A stretch of 54,773 nt of DNA from Candidatus Peribacteria bacterium (GCA_028286915.1 JAQBQQ010000041.1:1-54773); one strand, 5' to 3'. Positions 14,724-23,493 are shown, counted from the first letter of the stretch. A program made the numbers and translations. Notes: generated by a model not told the origin, from the sequence alone.

Positions 14724-15578
14724 TTAGCGTGTGAGTTTTTGAATCGACAGGCTGAGCATTTTGGCCACTTCCGCCCGGTTGATACCGTTCAGCGGACCGA
14801 AGGCGCCGGTCCGGTTACCGATGGCGTCGGTATAGCCGTTTACTATGCCGCTCTGTACCGCCTTCTCTATAGCGGCTGCATATAATGTATCGGCTTTTAC
14901 ATCGTTGAATAATACTCCGGTTGCCGGGCCGGGAGCCGGAACATCGAACGCCTGCAGCAACGTTGCCACCACCTCGCCACGCGTGGCCGGACGGTGAATA
15001 TCCACTGCTGCGTCGTCAAACACAGTCCAGTGCAATGTTTCGGCACAGCCTACGTACTGCCTGGACCAATCAGTTTTTGCCATCGTATTCTTTACGGTTG
15101 TCGTACATTTTGCCTCATCAATCTGCGCGGCTTTTACAGCCATTTTGGAAAGCTCCGCCAGCGACACGCTGTTGGCGGCCCCAAACTCACCTTTCAGTTT
15201 TCCATCGGCGTTGCGGTAGCCGGACACAATGCCCCGCATAGCGACATCCCGGACATACGGCGCAAACCAGGCCTGACGGGGAACATCTGTTAAAGGAGTC
15301 ACTGTTCCATTCTCTGTCACCGTTACAAACTTTTCGTCGATCTTTGGTACAACCACTGTCCCGGACGCGGCAGACACAGGAAACAGTTCGCCGTTCATTT
15401 CTGCATTGGCATCCTGCTGCTCCAGCGCTTCATCTTGTGCATCCTGATTCACAATGGTTTGCAGCTTGGGAATATCGGACTGCAGGGAATCGTAGGCGGA
15501 TTTAGCCACAGCATTTCCGCATGTCATCGTGACAATGAGGCCGGAATACACAGCGGCAGACAAAGAAGTTTTACTCAT
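14724..15578 (-). CDS. SLH-domain surface protein
   Basis: 284 residues. Signal peptide (about 1-25, SAAVYSGLIVTMTCGNAVAK), a charged linker, then three S-layer-homology modules: about 97-150 (FAPYVRDVAMRGIVSGYRN), a degenerate one about 160-212 ending RPATRGEVVATLLQAF, and about 223-281 (AIEKAVQSGIVNGYTDAIG, NRAEVAKMLSLS). SLH triplets bind secondary cell-wall polymers. No other domain, so it may be an anchor or S-layer component. The ATG at 15578 has TACACT 6 nt upstream (leaderless type). Confidence 0.85.
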   Translation of the reverse strand: MSKTSLSAAVYSGLIVTMTCGNAVAKSAYDSLQSDIPKLQTIVNQDAQDEALEQQDANAEMNGELFPVSAASGTVVVPKIDEKFVTVTENGTVTPLTDVPRQAWFAPYVRDVAMRGIVSGYRNADGKLKGEFGAANSVSLAELSKMAVKAAQIDEAKCTTTVKNTMAKTDWSRQYVGCAETLHWTVFDDAAVDIHRPATRGEVVATLLQAFDVPAPGPATGVLFNDVKADTLYAAAIEKAVQSGIVNGYTDAIGNRTGAFGPLNGINRAEVAKMLSLSIQKLTR

Positions 15579-15584
15579 GACCCA

Positions 15585-15590
15585 AGTGTA
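15585..15590 (-). promoter_or_regulatory. -10 element of the SLH gene
   Basis: TACACT on the minus strand, 6 nt before the ATG at 15578, with no Shine-Dalgarno between. The -35 region is weak. Confidence 0.45.
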
Positions 15591-15756
15591 CCACGCATCT
15601 CTTCCGGGGAAAGCCGATACGAAATTATCAGCCCCGCAAAAGAATGCAAAACCAAACGAACCTTCTCATGTAAATAAAACGCCCTTCGGGTGGTTATTTG
15701 TTCGATCAACCTCTCTTCTTGCCCGTTCCCGCATTCTCCCCTAATCTGCCCCGGAC

Positions 15757-18700
15757 ATGACAGTATCCCAAAAGAGCGGCCCCCACATGCCCGACCAGGG
15801 TAATGAGGTTGTATTTTCTGATGCGCCCGATTTGAAAGACGTACAAACCATCCTGCTTCTTGGTTCCGGTGCGCTCAAAATCGGCGAAGCCGGTGAATTC
15901 GATTACTCGGGCAGCCAGGCCATCAAAGCATTTAAAGAAGAAGGCAAGCGCGTGGTTGTCATCAATCCGAATATTGCTACCAACCAGACCAGCTGGAATT
16001 TAGCTGATTGCGTCTACTTCGTACCGGTAAGTCCGGCATTTGTGGAGGATGTTATAAAAAAAGAAAAGCCGGATGCCATTGCGCTCAGCTTTGGCGGACA
16101 AACCGCTTTAAACTGCGGTATTCAGCTATATGACACGGGCATATTGGAAAAATATAATATCCGCGTCCTCGGAACGCCGGTGGAGAGCATTCGCAAAACG
16201 GAAGACCGGGCTATTTTTAATCAGGAACTGCGAAGCATAAACGTGCATGTGCCGCGTTCTTTTGCGTGCGAAACCATGGACGCCGCACTTAAGGCGGGCG
16301 AGACACTTAGCTACCCGGTTATTTCCCGCGGGGCATTTGCGCTCGGCGGAAAAGGCAGCGGCCGAGCCATGAATGAGGAAGAACTGCGCGATCTGGTAAA
16401 AGTCGCTTTCGTTGAATCGCCGCAAGTGCTGGTGGAGGAAGATTTAACCGGCTGGAAAGAAATAGAATATGAAGTGGTGCGCGATGCTTACGACAACTGC
16501 ATCACGGTCTGCAATATGGAAAACGTGGATCCGCTCGGTATTCACACCGGTGAATCCATTGTCGTGGCACCCAGCCAGACGCTGGATAATACGGAGTATC
16601 AGATGCTCAGAAATATTGCACTGAAAGTAATTCGCCACATGGGAATTGTGGGCGAATGCAATATTCAATATGCGCTGGATCCCAAGTCCCGGGATTACCG
16701 CGTTATTGAAGTGAATGCACGCCTTAGCCGCTCCAGTGCTCTCGCGTCCAAGGCAACCGGTTACCCGCTGGCATTTGTGGCGGCCAAACTGGCCCTGGGC
16801 TACGCGCTACCCCGGCTCCGGAATGCCATTACGCAAGTAACGAGCGCCGACTTTGAGCCGTCACTGGACTATGTGGCACTCAAAATGCCGCGCTGGGATT
16901 TGCAGAAATTCCGCTTTGTCTCGGATCAGGTCACATCAGAAATGAAATCGGTCGGCGAAGTAATGGCGCTTGGCCGCACATTTGAAGAAGCCCTGCAAAA
17001 GGCGATCCGCATGTTGAACATAGGAGCTGATGGCTTGTATCCTGTCCCTTTTACTTTTAATGATGTAGATAAAGAAGTAAAGCGCCCCACGCCACGCCGC
17101 ATGTTCGCCGTTGCCGAAGCGCTCAAAGGAGCATGGAGCGTTGCGGAAGTAAATATTGCCACCGGTATCGACCCGTGGTTCCTGCATCGCATCCGTTCCT
17201 GTGGCGTAATTGCCAAAGAACTGTTCTCGGAAAAAGCGTCAGCCCTGCCCAAAGAACTTTTAAAGCAGGCCAAGCTGGCCGGCTTTTCGGATTCCTCCAT
17301 TGCCGCGCTCCGCAGCGAAAAGAATGCCGATGTTATCCGCGCCCTGCGCCACGAGCATGGTATTTTGCCGGTTATCAAACAGATTGATACGCTGGCAGGA
17401 GAATTTCCGGCTCAGACAAATTATCTCTACATGACGTATCATGGAACAGAGCATGATGTGGATTTTAATCAAAACTCAAAACTCCAAACTCCAAACTCCA
17501 AGCGTGTTATTGTCCTCGGCAGCGGCCCGTACTCCATTGGCTCTTCGGTAGAGTTTGACTGGTGCTGTGTGCAGGCGGTGCATGAGTTACAAAAGCAGGG
17601 CTATGAAGTGACCATGATCAACAGCAACCCGGAAACAGTTTCCACCGACTACGACGAGTGTGACAGCCTGTTCTTTGAACAGCTCACCGAAGAACGTGTG
17701 TGCGATATTATCGGTCTCATTAAACCGGTTGGCGTCGTGGTTTCCATGGGCGGACAAATCCCCAATTCGCTGGCCCGTAAACTGGCTGCCAGGCATATTC
17801 CTATTCTTGGGACTACGCCGGAAAGCATCGACCGCGCCGAAAACCGCCACAAGTTCAGCTCTCTTCTGGATGAGCTGAATGTGGATCAGCCGGAATGGAA
17901 AGAGTTTGCAGACCTTTCGTCCGCCGAGGCCTTCTCGGACCAGGTTGGCTACCCGGTTATTGTGCGCCCAAGCTACGTACTTTCCGGCGCCGCCATGGCG
18001 GTGGTGCATTCGGCTGATGACCTGCAGGCATACCTGGAACAAGCCGCGCTGGTAAGCCCGGATGCGCCGGTGGTTATTTCCAAGTTTGAACAGGGCGCCA
18101 AGGAAATTGAGTTTGACGGCGTGGCCCAGAACGGCGAACTTTTACTGTATGCCATTGCCGAACACGTGGAAAATGCCGGCGTCCACTCCGGCGATGCCAC
18201 TATTGTCATGCCGCCGCAGCGCGTGAACCTGGCCACCATGAGACAGCTAAAAGTAATTGCCAAAAATATTGCCAAAGGCCTGGCTATTTCCGGGCCGTTT
18301 AATTTGCAGATTTTGGCCAAAGACAACCGGCTTAAAGTTATTGAGTGCAACCTGCGTGCATCGCGCAGTTTTCCGTTTGCCAGCAAGGTGACCGGCATTA
18401 ACTTTGCCGTCCTGGCCACACAGGCATTGCTCGGCAAAGCGCCAACCGGCATCCGGTACCAGACCATGGACTTGGATCATGTGGCGGTTAAGGCGGCACA
18501 ATTCAGCTTCAGCCGCTTAAAAGGTGCTGATCCACGCCTGGGTGTGGAAATGGCATCCACCGGAGAGGTGGCCTGTTTTGGCCACAACGCCGAACAGGCG
18601 CTGTTAATTGCCATGCTGTCAGTCGGCTTTAAAATGCCCAAGAAAAACATTCTGATTACAGTCGGTAATCTGGAAGACAAGCTGGACCTGCTGCCCGCGG

Positions 18701-19053
18701 TACAGAAACTTCTGGAGCTGGGCTACTCGTTCTTCGCCACCGAACGCACGCATGAGTTTCTTAAAAGCCGCGATATCCCGTCGGCCTTACTGCATAAGGT
18801 ATCCGAGCCGCGTTCGCCGAATATCCGCGAATATCTGGAACAAAAACGCATCGACATGGTCATCAATATTCCCACTCACTTTAGCTCGCCGGAACAAACT
18901 GACGGCTACTACATCCGCCGCATAGCAACCGACCACGGCATTCCGCTTATTACCAATGTGCAGCTCACCAAACGTCTGGTGGAAGCCATTGCACAGGAGA
19001 AAATAGAAGAACTGCCGAGTATAAAGTGGCCGGATATTCTGGAAATTAATTGA
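15757..19053 (+). CDS. carB: Carbamoyl-phosphate synthase large subunit, CAD-like type
   Basis: 1098 residues. CarB makes carbamoyl phosphate from bicarbonate, ammonia and 2 ATP for pyrimidines and arginine. Two homologous halves are seen: about 28-565 (LLLGSGALKIGEAGEFDYSG, FALGGKGSG, NARLSRSSALASKATGYPLA) and about 583-965 (VLGSGPYSIGSSVEFDWCCV, YVLSGAAM, CNLRASRSFPFASK), plus a C-terminal MGS-like domain. Many motifs match my memory of animal CAD and Bacteroidetes-type CarB rather than E. coli (IGEAGEFDYSG for IGQACEFDYSG; CNMENVDPLGIHTGES for CSIENFDAMGIHTGDS). The join between halves contains an 11-12-residue tract encoded by CAAACTC repeats. carA is not in the window. A TAATCT lies 9 nt before the ATG. 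Confidence 0.97.
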   Translation: MTVSQKSGPHMPDQGNEVVFSDAPDLKDVQTILLLGSGALKIGEAGEFDYSGSQAIKAFKEEGKRVVVINPNIATNQTSWNLADCVYFVPVSPAFVEDVIKKEKPDAIALSFGGQTALNCGIQLYDTGILEKYNIRVLGTPVESIRKTEDRAIFNQELRSINVHVPRSFACETMDAALKAGETLSYPVISRGAFALGGKGSGRAMNEEELRDLVKVAFVESPQVLVEEDLTGWKEIEYEVVRDAYDNCITVCNMENVDPLGIHTGESIVVAPSQTLDNTEYQMLRNIALKVIRHMGIVGECNIQYALDPKSRDYRVIEVNARLSRSSALASKATGYPLAFVAAKLALGYALPRLRNAITQVTSADFEPSLDYVALKMPRWDLQKFRFVSDQVTSEMKSVGEVMALGRTFEEALQKAIRMLNIGADGLYPVPFTFNDVDKEVKRPTPRRMFAVAEALKGAWSVAEVNIATGIDPWFLHRIRSCGVIAKELFSEKASALPKELLKQAKLAGFSDSSIAALRSEKNADVIRALRHEHGILPVIKQIDTLAGEFPAQTNYLYMTYHGTEHDVDFNQNSKLQTPNSKRVIVLGSGPYSIGSSVEFDWCCVQAVHELQKQGYEVTMINSNPETVSTDYDECDSLFFEQLTEERVCDIIGLIKPVGVVVSMGGQIPNSLARKLAARHIPILGTTPESIDRAENRHKFSSLLDELNVDQPEWKEFADLSSAEAFSDQVGYPVIVRPSYVLSGAAMAVVHSADDLQAYLEQAALVSPDAPVVISKFEQGAKEIEFDGVAQNGELLLYAIAEHVENAGVHSGDATIVMPPQRVNLATMRQLKVIAKNIAKGLAISGPFNLQILAKDNRLKVIECNLRASRSFPFASKVTGINFAVLATQALLGKAPTGIRYQTMDLDHVAVKAAQFSFSRLKGADPRLGVEMASTGEVACFGHNAEQALLIAMLSVGFKMPKKNILITVGNLEDKLDLLPAVQKLLELGYSFFATERTHEFLKSRDIPSALLHKVSEPRSPNIREYLEQKRIDMVINIPTHFSSPEQTDGYYIRRIATDHGIPLITNVQLTKRLVEAIAQEKIEELPSIKWPDILEIN
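17470..17502 (+). repeat. CAAACTC mini-repeat inside carB
   Basis: Four consecutive units of 7-8 bp (CAAAACT, CAAAACTC, CAAACTC, CAAACTC) in frame, encoding QNSKLQTPNSK at the junction of the two carB halves, where length is tolerated. Confidence 0.8.
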
Positions 19054-19128
19054 CATATTTTATATAATTCATTATAAAACTAATAAGATCTTTACCATCC
19101 CCGAACCCACGTTACAGGAGAGCAGATA

Positions 19129-19467
19129 ATGACAGTGTTTCTGACAGTGTTTGCGACTGTGGGGCTTGGCATATGCGGCCTCGGGTCGCTTGGCCTTGCA
19201 ATCATCATGCTCAATGGTCTTCGCCCCTCCCGCAAAGCGCGACTGAAGCATGAAAGTAGCCTTGAGCTCGCATTCGTAGACCTTAAACTCAGTCATTCTC
19301 CGAATAATCCGAAGCTTCTGGAGCAGAAAGCTGCCATTCTTAAGGAATTGCAGCGGTCGCCCCGGGAAACGCTTCTCATTGCCGGCTTCTCGCTTTGCCT
19401 CACAGCCGGATCACTGGCCGGTATTATTTGGGTGGTCTGGAACGCGGTGTGGAATGTGGAGATCTGA
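19129..19467 (+). CDS. Hypothetical two-helix membrane protein
   Basis: 112 residues. N-terminal helix (VFATVGLGICGLGSLGLAIIML), a charged cytoplasmic-type loop (ESSLELAFVDLKLSHSPNNP and a KAAILKELQ helix), and a C-terminal helix (ETLLIAGFSLCLTAGSLAGIIW). Unknown family. One of the few genes here with a clear Shine-Dalgarno (AGGAG, 10 nt before the ATG). This and the gene at 34776 differ in this way from the leaderless majority. Confidence 0.65.
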   Translation: MTVFLTVFATVGLGICGLGSLGLAIIMLNGLRPSRKARLKHESSLELAFVDLKLSHSPNNPKLLEQKAAILKELQRSPRETLLIAGFSLCLTAGSLAGIIWVVWNAVWNVEI

Positions 19468-19549
19468 TCCCCGGGGAAGTCATTGACTTCCCTTTATTTA
19501 GTTTATTGAACATTTTTGCTTTCTATCTTGCCATATACGCTCGTTTCTT

Positions 19550-19555
19550 TACAAT
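19550..19555 (+). promoter_or_regulatory. -10 element of greA
   Basis: TACAAT, 25 nt before the greA ATG. It predicts a leader of about 18-19 nt that is pyrimidine-rich and lacks a Shine-Dalgarno. Confidence 0.4.
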
Positions 19556-19580
19556 AAGCCAGCTTTCCCCCGTTTTTTCT

Positions 19581-20120
19581 ATGGCTGATGATATTTTGTC
19601 CGATGAAGACCTTGGCTCCGGTTCTGCCGGCGGTTTTGGCGATGATGACCATACACTTGTCACAAAGGAAGGCTTGAAGAAGCTTAGAGATGAATTGGAG
19701 CACCTTAAAAAAGTACGCCGTTCGGAGGTGGCTCAGCGCTTAAAAGAAGCCATATCCTACGGAGACTTGTCCGAAAACTCCGAATACGAAGAGGCCAAAA
19801 ATGAACAGGCCTTCGTGGAGGGACGTATTATGGAGCTGGAGCAGAAGATCAAGAACGCTAAAATTATCAGTGATAAAAAGACCGAAAAAGGCGGCAAGAC
19901 GATTGATATCGGTTCTACCATCACCATCCAGAACGTAACGGATAATGATGAAGCCGAAGAATATACCATTGTAGGCTCCACCGAGGCCGACCCACTGGAA
20001 AAGAAGATCAGCAATGAATCCCCTATCGGCCGCTCTATGCTTGGCCACGTAAAAGGTGAAACTGTGGAGGTACAGACGCCCGGTGGCGCTTTTGAATACG
20101 AAATTCTGAAAGTATCCTAA
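19581..20120 (+). CDS. greA: Transcription elongation factor GreA
   Basis: GreA rescues backtracked RNA polymerase by stimulating transcript cleavage. 179 residues from ATG 19581. Coiled-coil N-domain TKEGLKKLRDELEHLKKVRR with the acidic tip DLSENSEYEEAKNEQAF, then the FKBP-like C-domain ending SMLGHVKGETVEVQTPGG. There is an extra acidic, glycine-rich N-terminal tail of about 25 residues (MADDILSDEDLGSGSAGGF) not present in typical ~158-residue GreA. Longer in-frame starts upstream lie before the promoter and are rejected. Confidence 0.96.
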   Translation: MADDILSDEDLGSGSAGGFGDDDHTLVTKEGLKKLRDELEHLKKVRRSEVAQRLKEAISYGDLSENSEYEEAKNEQAFVEGRIMELEQKIKNAKIISDKKTEKGGKTIDIGSTITIQNVTDNDEAEEYTIVGSTEADPLEKKISNESPIGRSMLGHVKGETVEVQTPGGAFEYEILKVS

Positions 20121-20131
20121 CTTCGTACAAT

Positions 20132-20192
20132 AATGGCAGCAAGAATGGCGGAATAGTTCTCTGAACTCTCCTCTGCCATTTTTGCTTTTTTC
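20132..20192 (+). terminator. Terminator after greA
   Basis: Perfect 8-bp stem AATGGCAG (20132-20139) and CTGCCATT (20173-20180), with an inner hairpin AGTTC-TCT-GAACT, followed by TTTGCTTTTTT. Located 12 nt after the greA stop. Confidence 0.75.
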
Positions 20193-20196
20193 CTGC

Positions 20197-20202
20197 TATT
20201 CT
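20197..20202 (+). promoter_or_regulatory. Extended -10 element of the 20209 gene
   Basis: TATTCT with an upstream TGC (extended -10), 6 nt before the ATG at 20209. The greA terminator ends just before it. Confidence 0.5.
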
Positions 20203-20208
20203 TTTTAC

Positions 20209-20595
20209 ATGGCTGACCCTGCTGCCCAGACACCTTCGCCCCTGGTTATCCCCGATGACGTTGCGCAGAATTTCCCCGAACTGCTTGCGCTCATTCGCGG
20301 ATCCGAAAGCATGAACAATGAAGAGCGGCAGTACTGGATTACTATCCTGCCGGTCATGACGCCGGATCAGATCCAGAACCTGCAAAGTATTCTTTTAAAC
20401 GAACGCGATCAATTAAAAGCGATTGATACTAAATATGCGCAGGAGATAGAAAAAATCGGTGAGCCGGCCGATACCGGACCAAGTGAAGAAGAGCAGAAAA
20501 AGCGCCGCGATGCCAGACGTGAGCAGGAAGAAAAAAACCGCCAGCAGGAGGAGGAAAACGCAGATAAATTACTGGATCAGATTGAGGGCGTGTAA
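20209..20595 (+). CDS. Hypothetical charged helical protein
   Basis: 128 residues from ATG 20209. The first half (NFPELLALIRGSESMNNEER, ILPVMTPDQIQNLQSILLNE) looks like short helices around a conserved-looking QIQNLQ motif. The second half is almost pure Glu/Lys/Arg/Gln (SEEEQKKRRDARREQEEKNR), predicted single helix or coiled coil. No family recognised. No signal or membrane segment, so cytoplasmic. Convergent with holA. Confidence 0.7.
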   Translation: MADPAAQTPSPLVIPDDVAQNFPELLALIRGSESMNNEERQYWITILPVMTPDQIQNLQSILLNERDQLKAIDTKYAQEIEKIGEPADTGPSEEEQKKRRDARREQEEKNRQQEEENADKLLDQIEGV

Positions 20596-20655
20596 CTGCC
20601 GTCTGGTTCGGCTTACCGCTTGTTCGTTTATAATACTGCCTCTCAGCCTCATAAC

Positions 20656-21624
20656 CTACCGGGCTGACAGTGCCGAACTCCGGATAATAAACTGATCAAT
20701 CAGACATACTAATTCCTCCGGCGCTTCCTGGGTTGACTTGTAGCCACCGGTTTTAAGTTCTATATCGGTTGCCACGGCCCAGCGTATAAAATTTTCCATG
20801 TGAGCGCGCCTGGCCGAGGATACAAACGGCAGCAGCGATTTTACGGATGGAAACGGCACGCCGTATTCACTGGCAATGGTTGCGGGATTTTTTATGCCAT
20901 CCTGTACCGCTACAAAAACCAGAAACGTGTTCTTCAGCATCCATAGTAAAATACTCCACAGTGAATAGGCATCTTCACCGCGCGTGAGTAATAACTGCGC
21001 ATACTGCAGTGCATCATTTTTTTTGCCGGCAGCAATGGTGTTGGTGAGTGTCCACACTTCCTGCTCACCCGAAGGAACGGCAAGAATATCCACATGTTTC
21101 ACCTCAATACTATCGCCGGCATAGAGCTGTATTTTATCCAACTCCTGGGACAGTGCATCCTGATCCTCACCGACGATTTCCAGTAATCTGTTCTGGGCTG
21201 CCGGCTGTATTGTTTTTCCGTTTGCCTGTACATATTGCTGCATCCATTGTTTTAGTTGTCCGGGCGCAATGGGCGGAAACTCTTTGACGGTTGCAATCTT
21301 CAAAAGGGATTTAGTACTGCTAAGCCGCTTGTCGGGCTTGGGATCAATAAAAAGTAACAGGCAATCCGGATGCACGCTTTCCGGCAGTACTTCCATCTCC
21401 TCCTTGGAGTAAGCCGGAATACCGGTGACAATTAATAGACGCTTGCCGGCAATGAACGGCAGTGCGCTTACTTCATCCAATAAAGAATGAAAACTTAATC
21501 CTTTTCCATCCAGGCGCTGTAAATTCTCCTGGCCGTGCTTCTGGCTGAATTCCCGCATCCATTTGTGCTTTTCCTGGCGCAGGGCATAACTGTTTTCGCC
21601 GGTAAAAAGGAAGATTGTGGACAT
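20656..21624 (-). CDS. holA: DNA polymerase III subunit delta
   Basis: The delta subunit opens the sliding clamp within the clamp loader. 322 residues from ATG 21624. Domain I begins IFLFTGENSYALRQEKHKW and continues GKRLLIVTGIP and LLLFIDPKPDKR. Domain II is LKQWMQQYVQANGKTIQPAA to GEDQDALSQELDKIQLYAG, characteristic of HolA, and domain III includes WSILLWMLKNTFLVF. The ATG is 8 nt after a TATACT (21638-21633); longer in-frame starts upstream of it are rejected. Confidence 0.92.
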   Translation of the reverse strand: MSTIFLFTGENSYALRQEKHKWMREFSQKHGQENLQRLDGKGLSFHSLLDEVSALPFIAGKRLLIVTGIPAYSKEEMEVLPESVHPDCLLLFIDPKPDKRLSSTKSLLKIATVKEFPPIAPGQLKQWMQQYVQANGKTIQPAAQNRLLEIVGEDQDALSQELDKIQLYAGDSIEVKHVDILAVPSGEQEVWTLTNTIAAGKKNDALQYAQLLLTRGEDAYSLWSILLWMLKNTFLVFVAVQDGIKNPATIASEYGVPFPSVKSLLPFVSSARRAHMENFIRWAVATDIELKTGGYKSTQEAPEELVCLIDQFIIRSSALSAR

Positions 21625-21746
21625 GCAGTATGAGTATAGGCAATAAAGAGGAGAAATAGAAGAATCCAGCACTATACTTCATAGAAAGGAACGAGTGTGA
21701 CGAACGCCGTAAGGCGAAAGACATGCATAGTCAAATAAACTAATTA

Positions 21747-21800
21747 TAGTATACGTCAACAGCATGGGAATTGAGGAAAAGTGCAAAATGACGTATACTA
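21747..21800. promoter_or_regulatory. Perfect inverted repeat framing the dockerin promoter
   Basis: TAGTATACGTCA (21747-21758) and TGACGTATACTA (21789-21800), perfectly complementary 12-mers separated by 30 nt. The right arm contains the -10 hexamer and the left arm lies upstream of the -35. This is the layout of a repressor or activator binding pair, possibly looping. Confidence 0.65.
21771..21799 (+). promoter_or_regulatory. Sigma-70 promoter of the dockerin-cohesin operon
   Basis: TTGAGG (21771-21776), an ideal 17-nt spacer, then TATACT (21794-21799). Only 8 nt separate the -10 from the ATG, so the start site falls within a base or two of the start codon. Confidence 0.7.
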
Positions 21801-21807
21801 ATAGGAA

Positions 21808-22155
21808 ATGTCCACACACACATTCCCTTTCATCGCCAAAGTAACCAAGCTTACCGTCTTCGGTACAGCGTGCATTCTTGGATCATTTTACATGGGAGCA
21901 CAAACAACCAGTGATGTTTCCACGCACGTAAGCGGCTCTGCCAGCGCACTGGAGGCATCCCTCATTCCGACAGACACGGCAATGCCAGCCGATACCGGAC
22001 ACGGCACCGGCCGCATTGGTAAAGCTGCGTCTATTCTTCGTGTTGTAACCGGTCATGAACCGCTGCCGGAACACTGGCAGGATCTTGACTCTAACCATGA
22101 CGGAGTTATTGACGCCAATGATGCACTCGTCATTCTGGAAACACTCACACGGTAA
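21808..22155 (+). CDS. Secreted dockerin-like protein
   Basis: 115 residues. N-terminal hydrophobic segment (VTKLTVFGTACILGSFYMGA, signal or anchor), a Ser/Thr/Ala-rich linker, then a dockerin-like C-terminus. One intact calcium-binding F-hand (DLDSNHDGVIDANDALVILE, residues about 92-111) is preceded by a degenerate partner (GTGRIGKAASILRVVTG) that lacks the Asp/Asn ligands. Dockerins bind cohesins, and the very next gene encodes a cohesin-like domain. First gene of a three-gene run (3-nt and 9-nt gaps) behind a promoter framed by an inverted repeat. Confidence 0.75.
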   Translation: MSTHTFPFIAKVTKLTVFGTACILGSFYMGAQTTSDVSTHVSGSASALEASLIPTDTAMPADTGHGTGRIGKAASILRVVTGHEPLPEHWQDLDSNHDGVIDANDALVILETLTR

Positions 22156-22158
22156 GCC

Positions 22159-23484
22159 ATGATACACAACCGCTTTCTCCGCCGGCAGACCATGTTCTTC
22201 GTAGCGTCTCTTCTGCTATCGCTTTATCCGGATGCAGGCATGGCGCAACAGGCACGCGGGCTCCTTATTTTCCGTCCTCACTGCGAAAACCCTATTCAAA
22301 CGAATTGTCCGGCTTTTAATGTTCTGGACCCGCGCACACTGCAGACACCTGTTCTAGCGGTTGGCGATACACTGGATATGGATATTGTTTTCCAGAATGT
22401 ATCGCTGGACCCGGTCCACGAATTCCGGGTTTGGATTGCCTATGACCCCGATGTACTGGAAGGGGCGGGACTGAAACTCAATGGTAAATTTCCAGTCCCC
22501 TACCCGGACGAAACCGATTTCTATCCCAAAGACGGCGTGGCAAAAATACGCGCCGGCAGAGAAGGCACCAGCGTAAATGGCGCCAACATTCCGTTTGCAC
22601 GCATTGTCTTTACGGTAAAAAAAGCAGGAACTGCCGGCATCAGCATTCTAAGTCTGGATACGACTGGCGCACCCGATACACATACCTACGTGCGCAAAGG
22701 GACAGCCGCAACCGATAATCTTCTGGCCGCGGAACAGGGATCTCTTCAGCTGCGTTTGCAGGAAGGAAGTGCCAGCTCCGTAACCTCCACAAGCTCTTCA
22801 TCTTCTCCCGGCTCCGGCAGTGCACCTGCACAAAGCGGTAGCGGAAATGTGTCGTCTCATATTTCATCTACGGATGTATCTTCTTCATTTTCTTCATCCG
22901 GCATTCCCGCTTTTCCCACAACCACACCAACAACGACACTGCCGCCTGTCGCCGTACCCGCGCCGCAGCCATCGCCTGCTCCGCCATCCCGCACGACATT
23001 TTCCCTGCTGCAGGTTCAAAATCTTCGGGCCGGCACAGACGGAACAACGGTCTACCTTACCTGGGACCGCCTCACATCATCTGAACTTGTGGGATATAAT
23101 GTCTATTACGGCACACGAACCGGTGAATATATCCAGCGCAAAGAAGTTCTGCCGGATGCCATCTCTTTGGCGCTGCGCAATCTTCCGGCTGGCACCACCT
23201 ATTTTATAGCCATCCGGGGCGTGAATAGCTCCGGCGAGGAAACGGCATTCAGCAAAGAAGCATCACTCATCGTTGGTGACGGCCGCAGTTCCACATCGCC
23301 ACTTGCAGGAAGCGTGACAGGCACCCGCAAGAATCCTGTTACCAAAGGAAACGGAAGCGGCGCAAAAACAGTGCCCGGCGAGACGGGCGCGCCTGCAATC
23401 ATCCTTATGATCGCGCTGTGTGCAGCCATACTCAGCACCCTGGTGTTTCTTAAGCGTTTCAAAGGTTTTACCGCCTTAAGTTAA
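22159..23484 (+). CDS. Cohesin-like/FN3 surface protein with sorting-type tail
   Basis: 441 residues. Signal peptide (about 10-29, QTMFFVASLLLSLYPDAGMA). A cohesin-like beta-sandwich follows at about 55-195 (LAVGDTLDMDIVFQNVSLDP, FRVWIAYDPDVLEG, IPFARIVFTVKKAGTAGIS). Then come a long Ser/Pro linker (about 200-275), a fibronectin type III domain (about 280-372; TVYLTWDRLTSSELVGYNVY, LRNLPAGTTYFIAIRGVNSS), and a C-terminal tail PGETGAP + hydrophobic helix + KRFKGF. That tripartite tail resembles a sortase signal. Probably displays the cohesin at the surface to hold the upstream dockerin protein. Confidence 0.8.
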   Translation: MIHNRFLRRQTMFFVASLLLSLYPDAGMAQQARGLLIFRPHCENPIQTNCPAFNVLDPRTLQTPVLAVGDTLDMDIVFQNVSLDPVHEFRVWIAYDPDVLEGAGLKLNGKFPVPYPDETDFYPKDGVAKIRAGREGTSVNGANIPFARIVFTVKKAGTAGISILSLDTTGAPDTHTYVRKGTAATDNLLAAEQGSLQLRLQEGSASSVTSTSSSSSPGSGSAPAQSGSGNVSSHISSTDVSSSFSSSGIPAFPTTTPTTTLPPVAVPAPQPSPAPPSRTTFSLLQVQNLRAGTDGTTVYLTWDRLTSSELVGYNVYYGTRTGEYIQRKEVLPDAISLALRNLPAGTTYFIAIRGVNSSGEETAFSKEASLIVGDGRSSTSPLAGSVTGTRKNPVTKGNGSGAKTVPGETGAPAIILMIALCAAILSTLVFLKRFKGFTALS

Positions 23485-23493
23485 CACATAACT

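Noticed and set aside
17973-18467. 164-codon antisense ORF
   Set aside because: Shadow of carB second half, no independent signals.
21771-21799. Reading the 12-bp inverted repeat as a terminator
   Set aside because: Arms lie upstream of the operon start and overlap the -10; no T-run follows.
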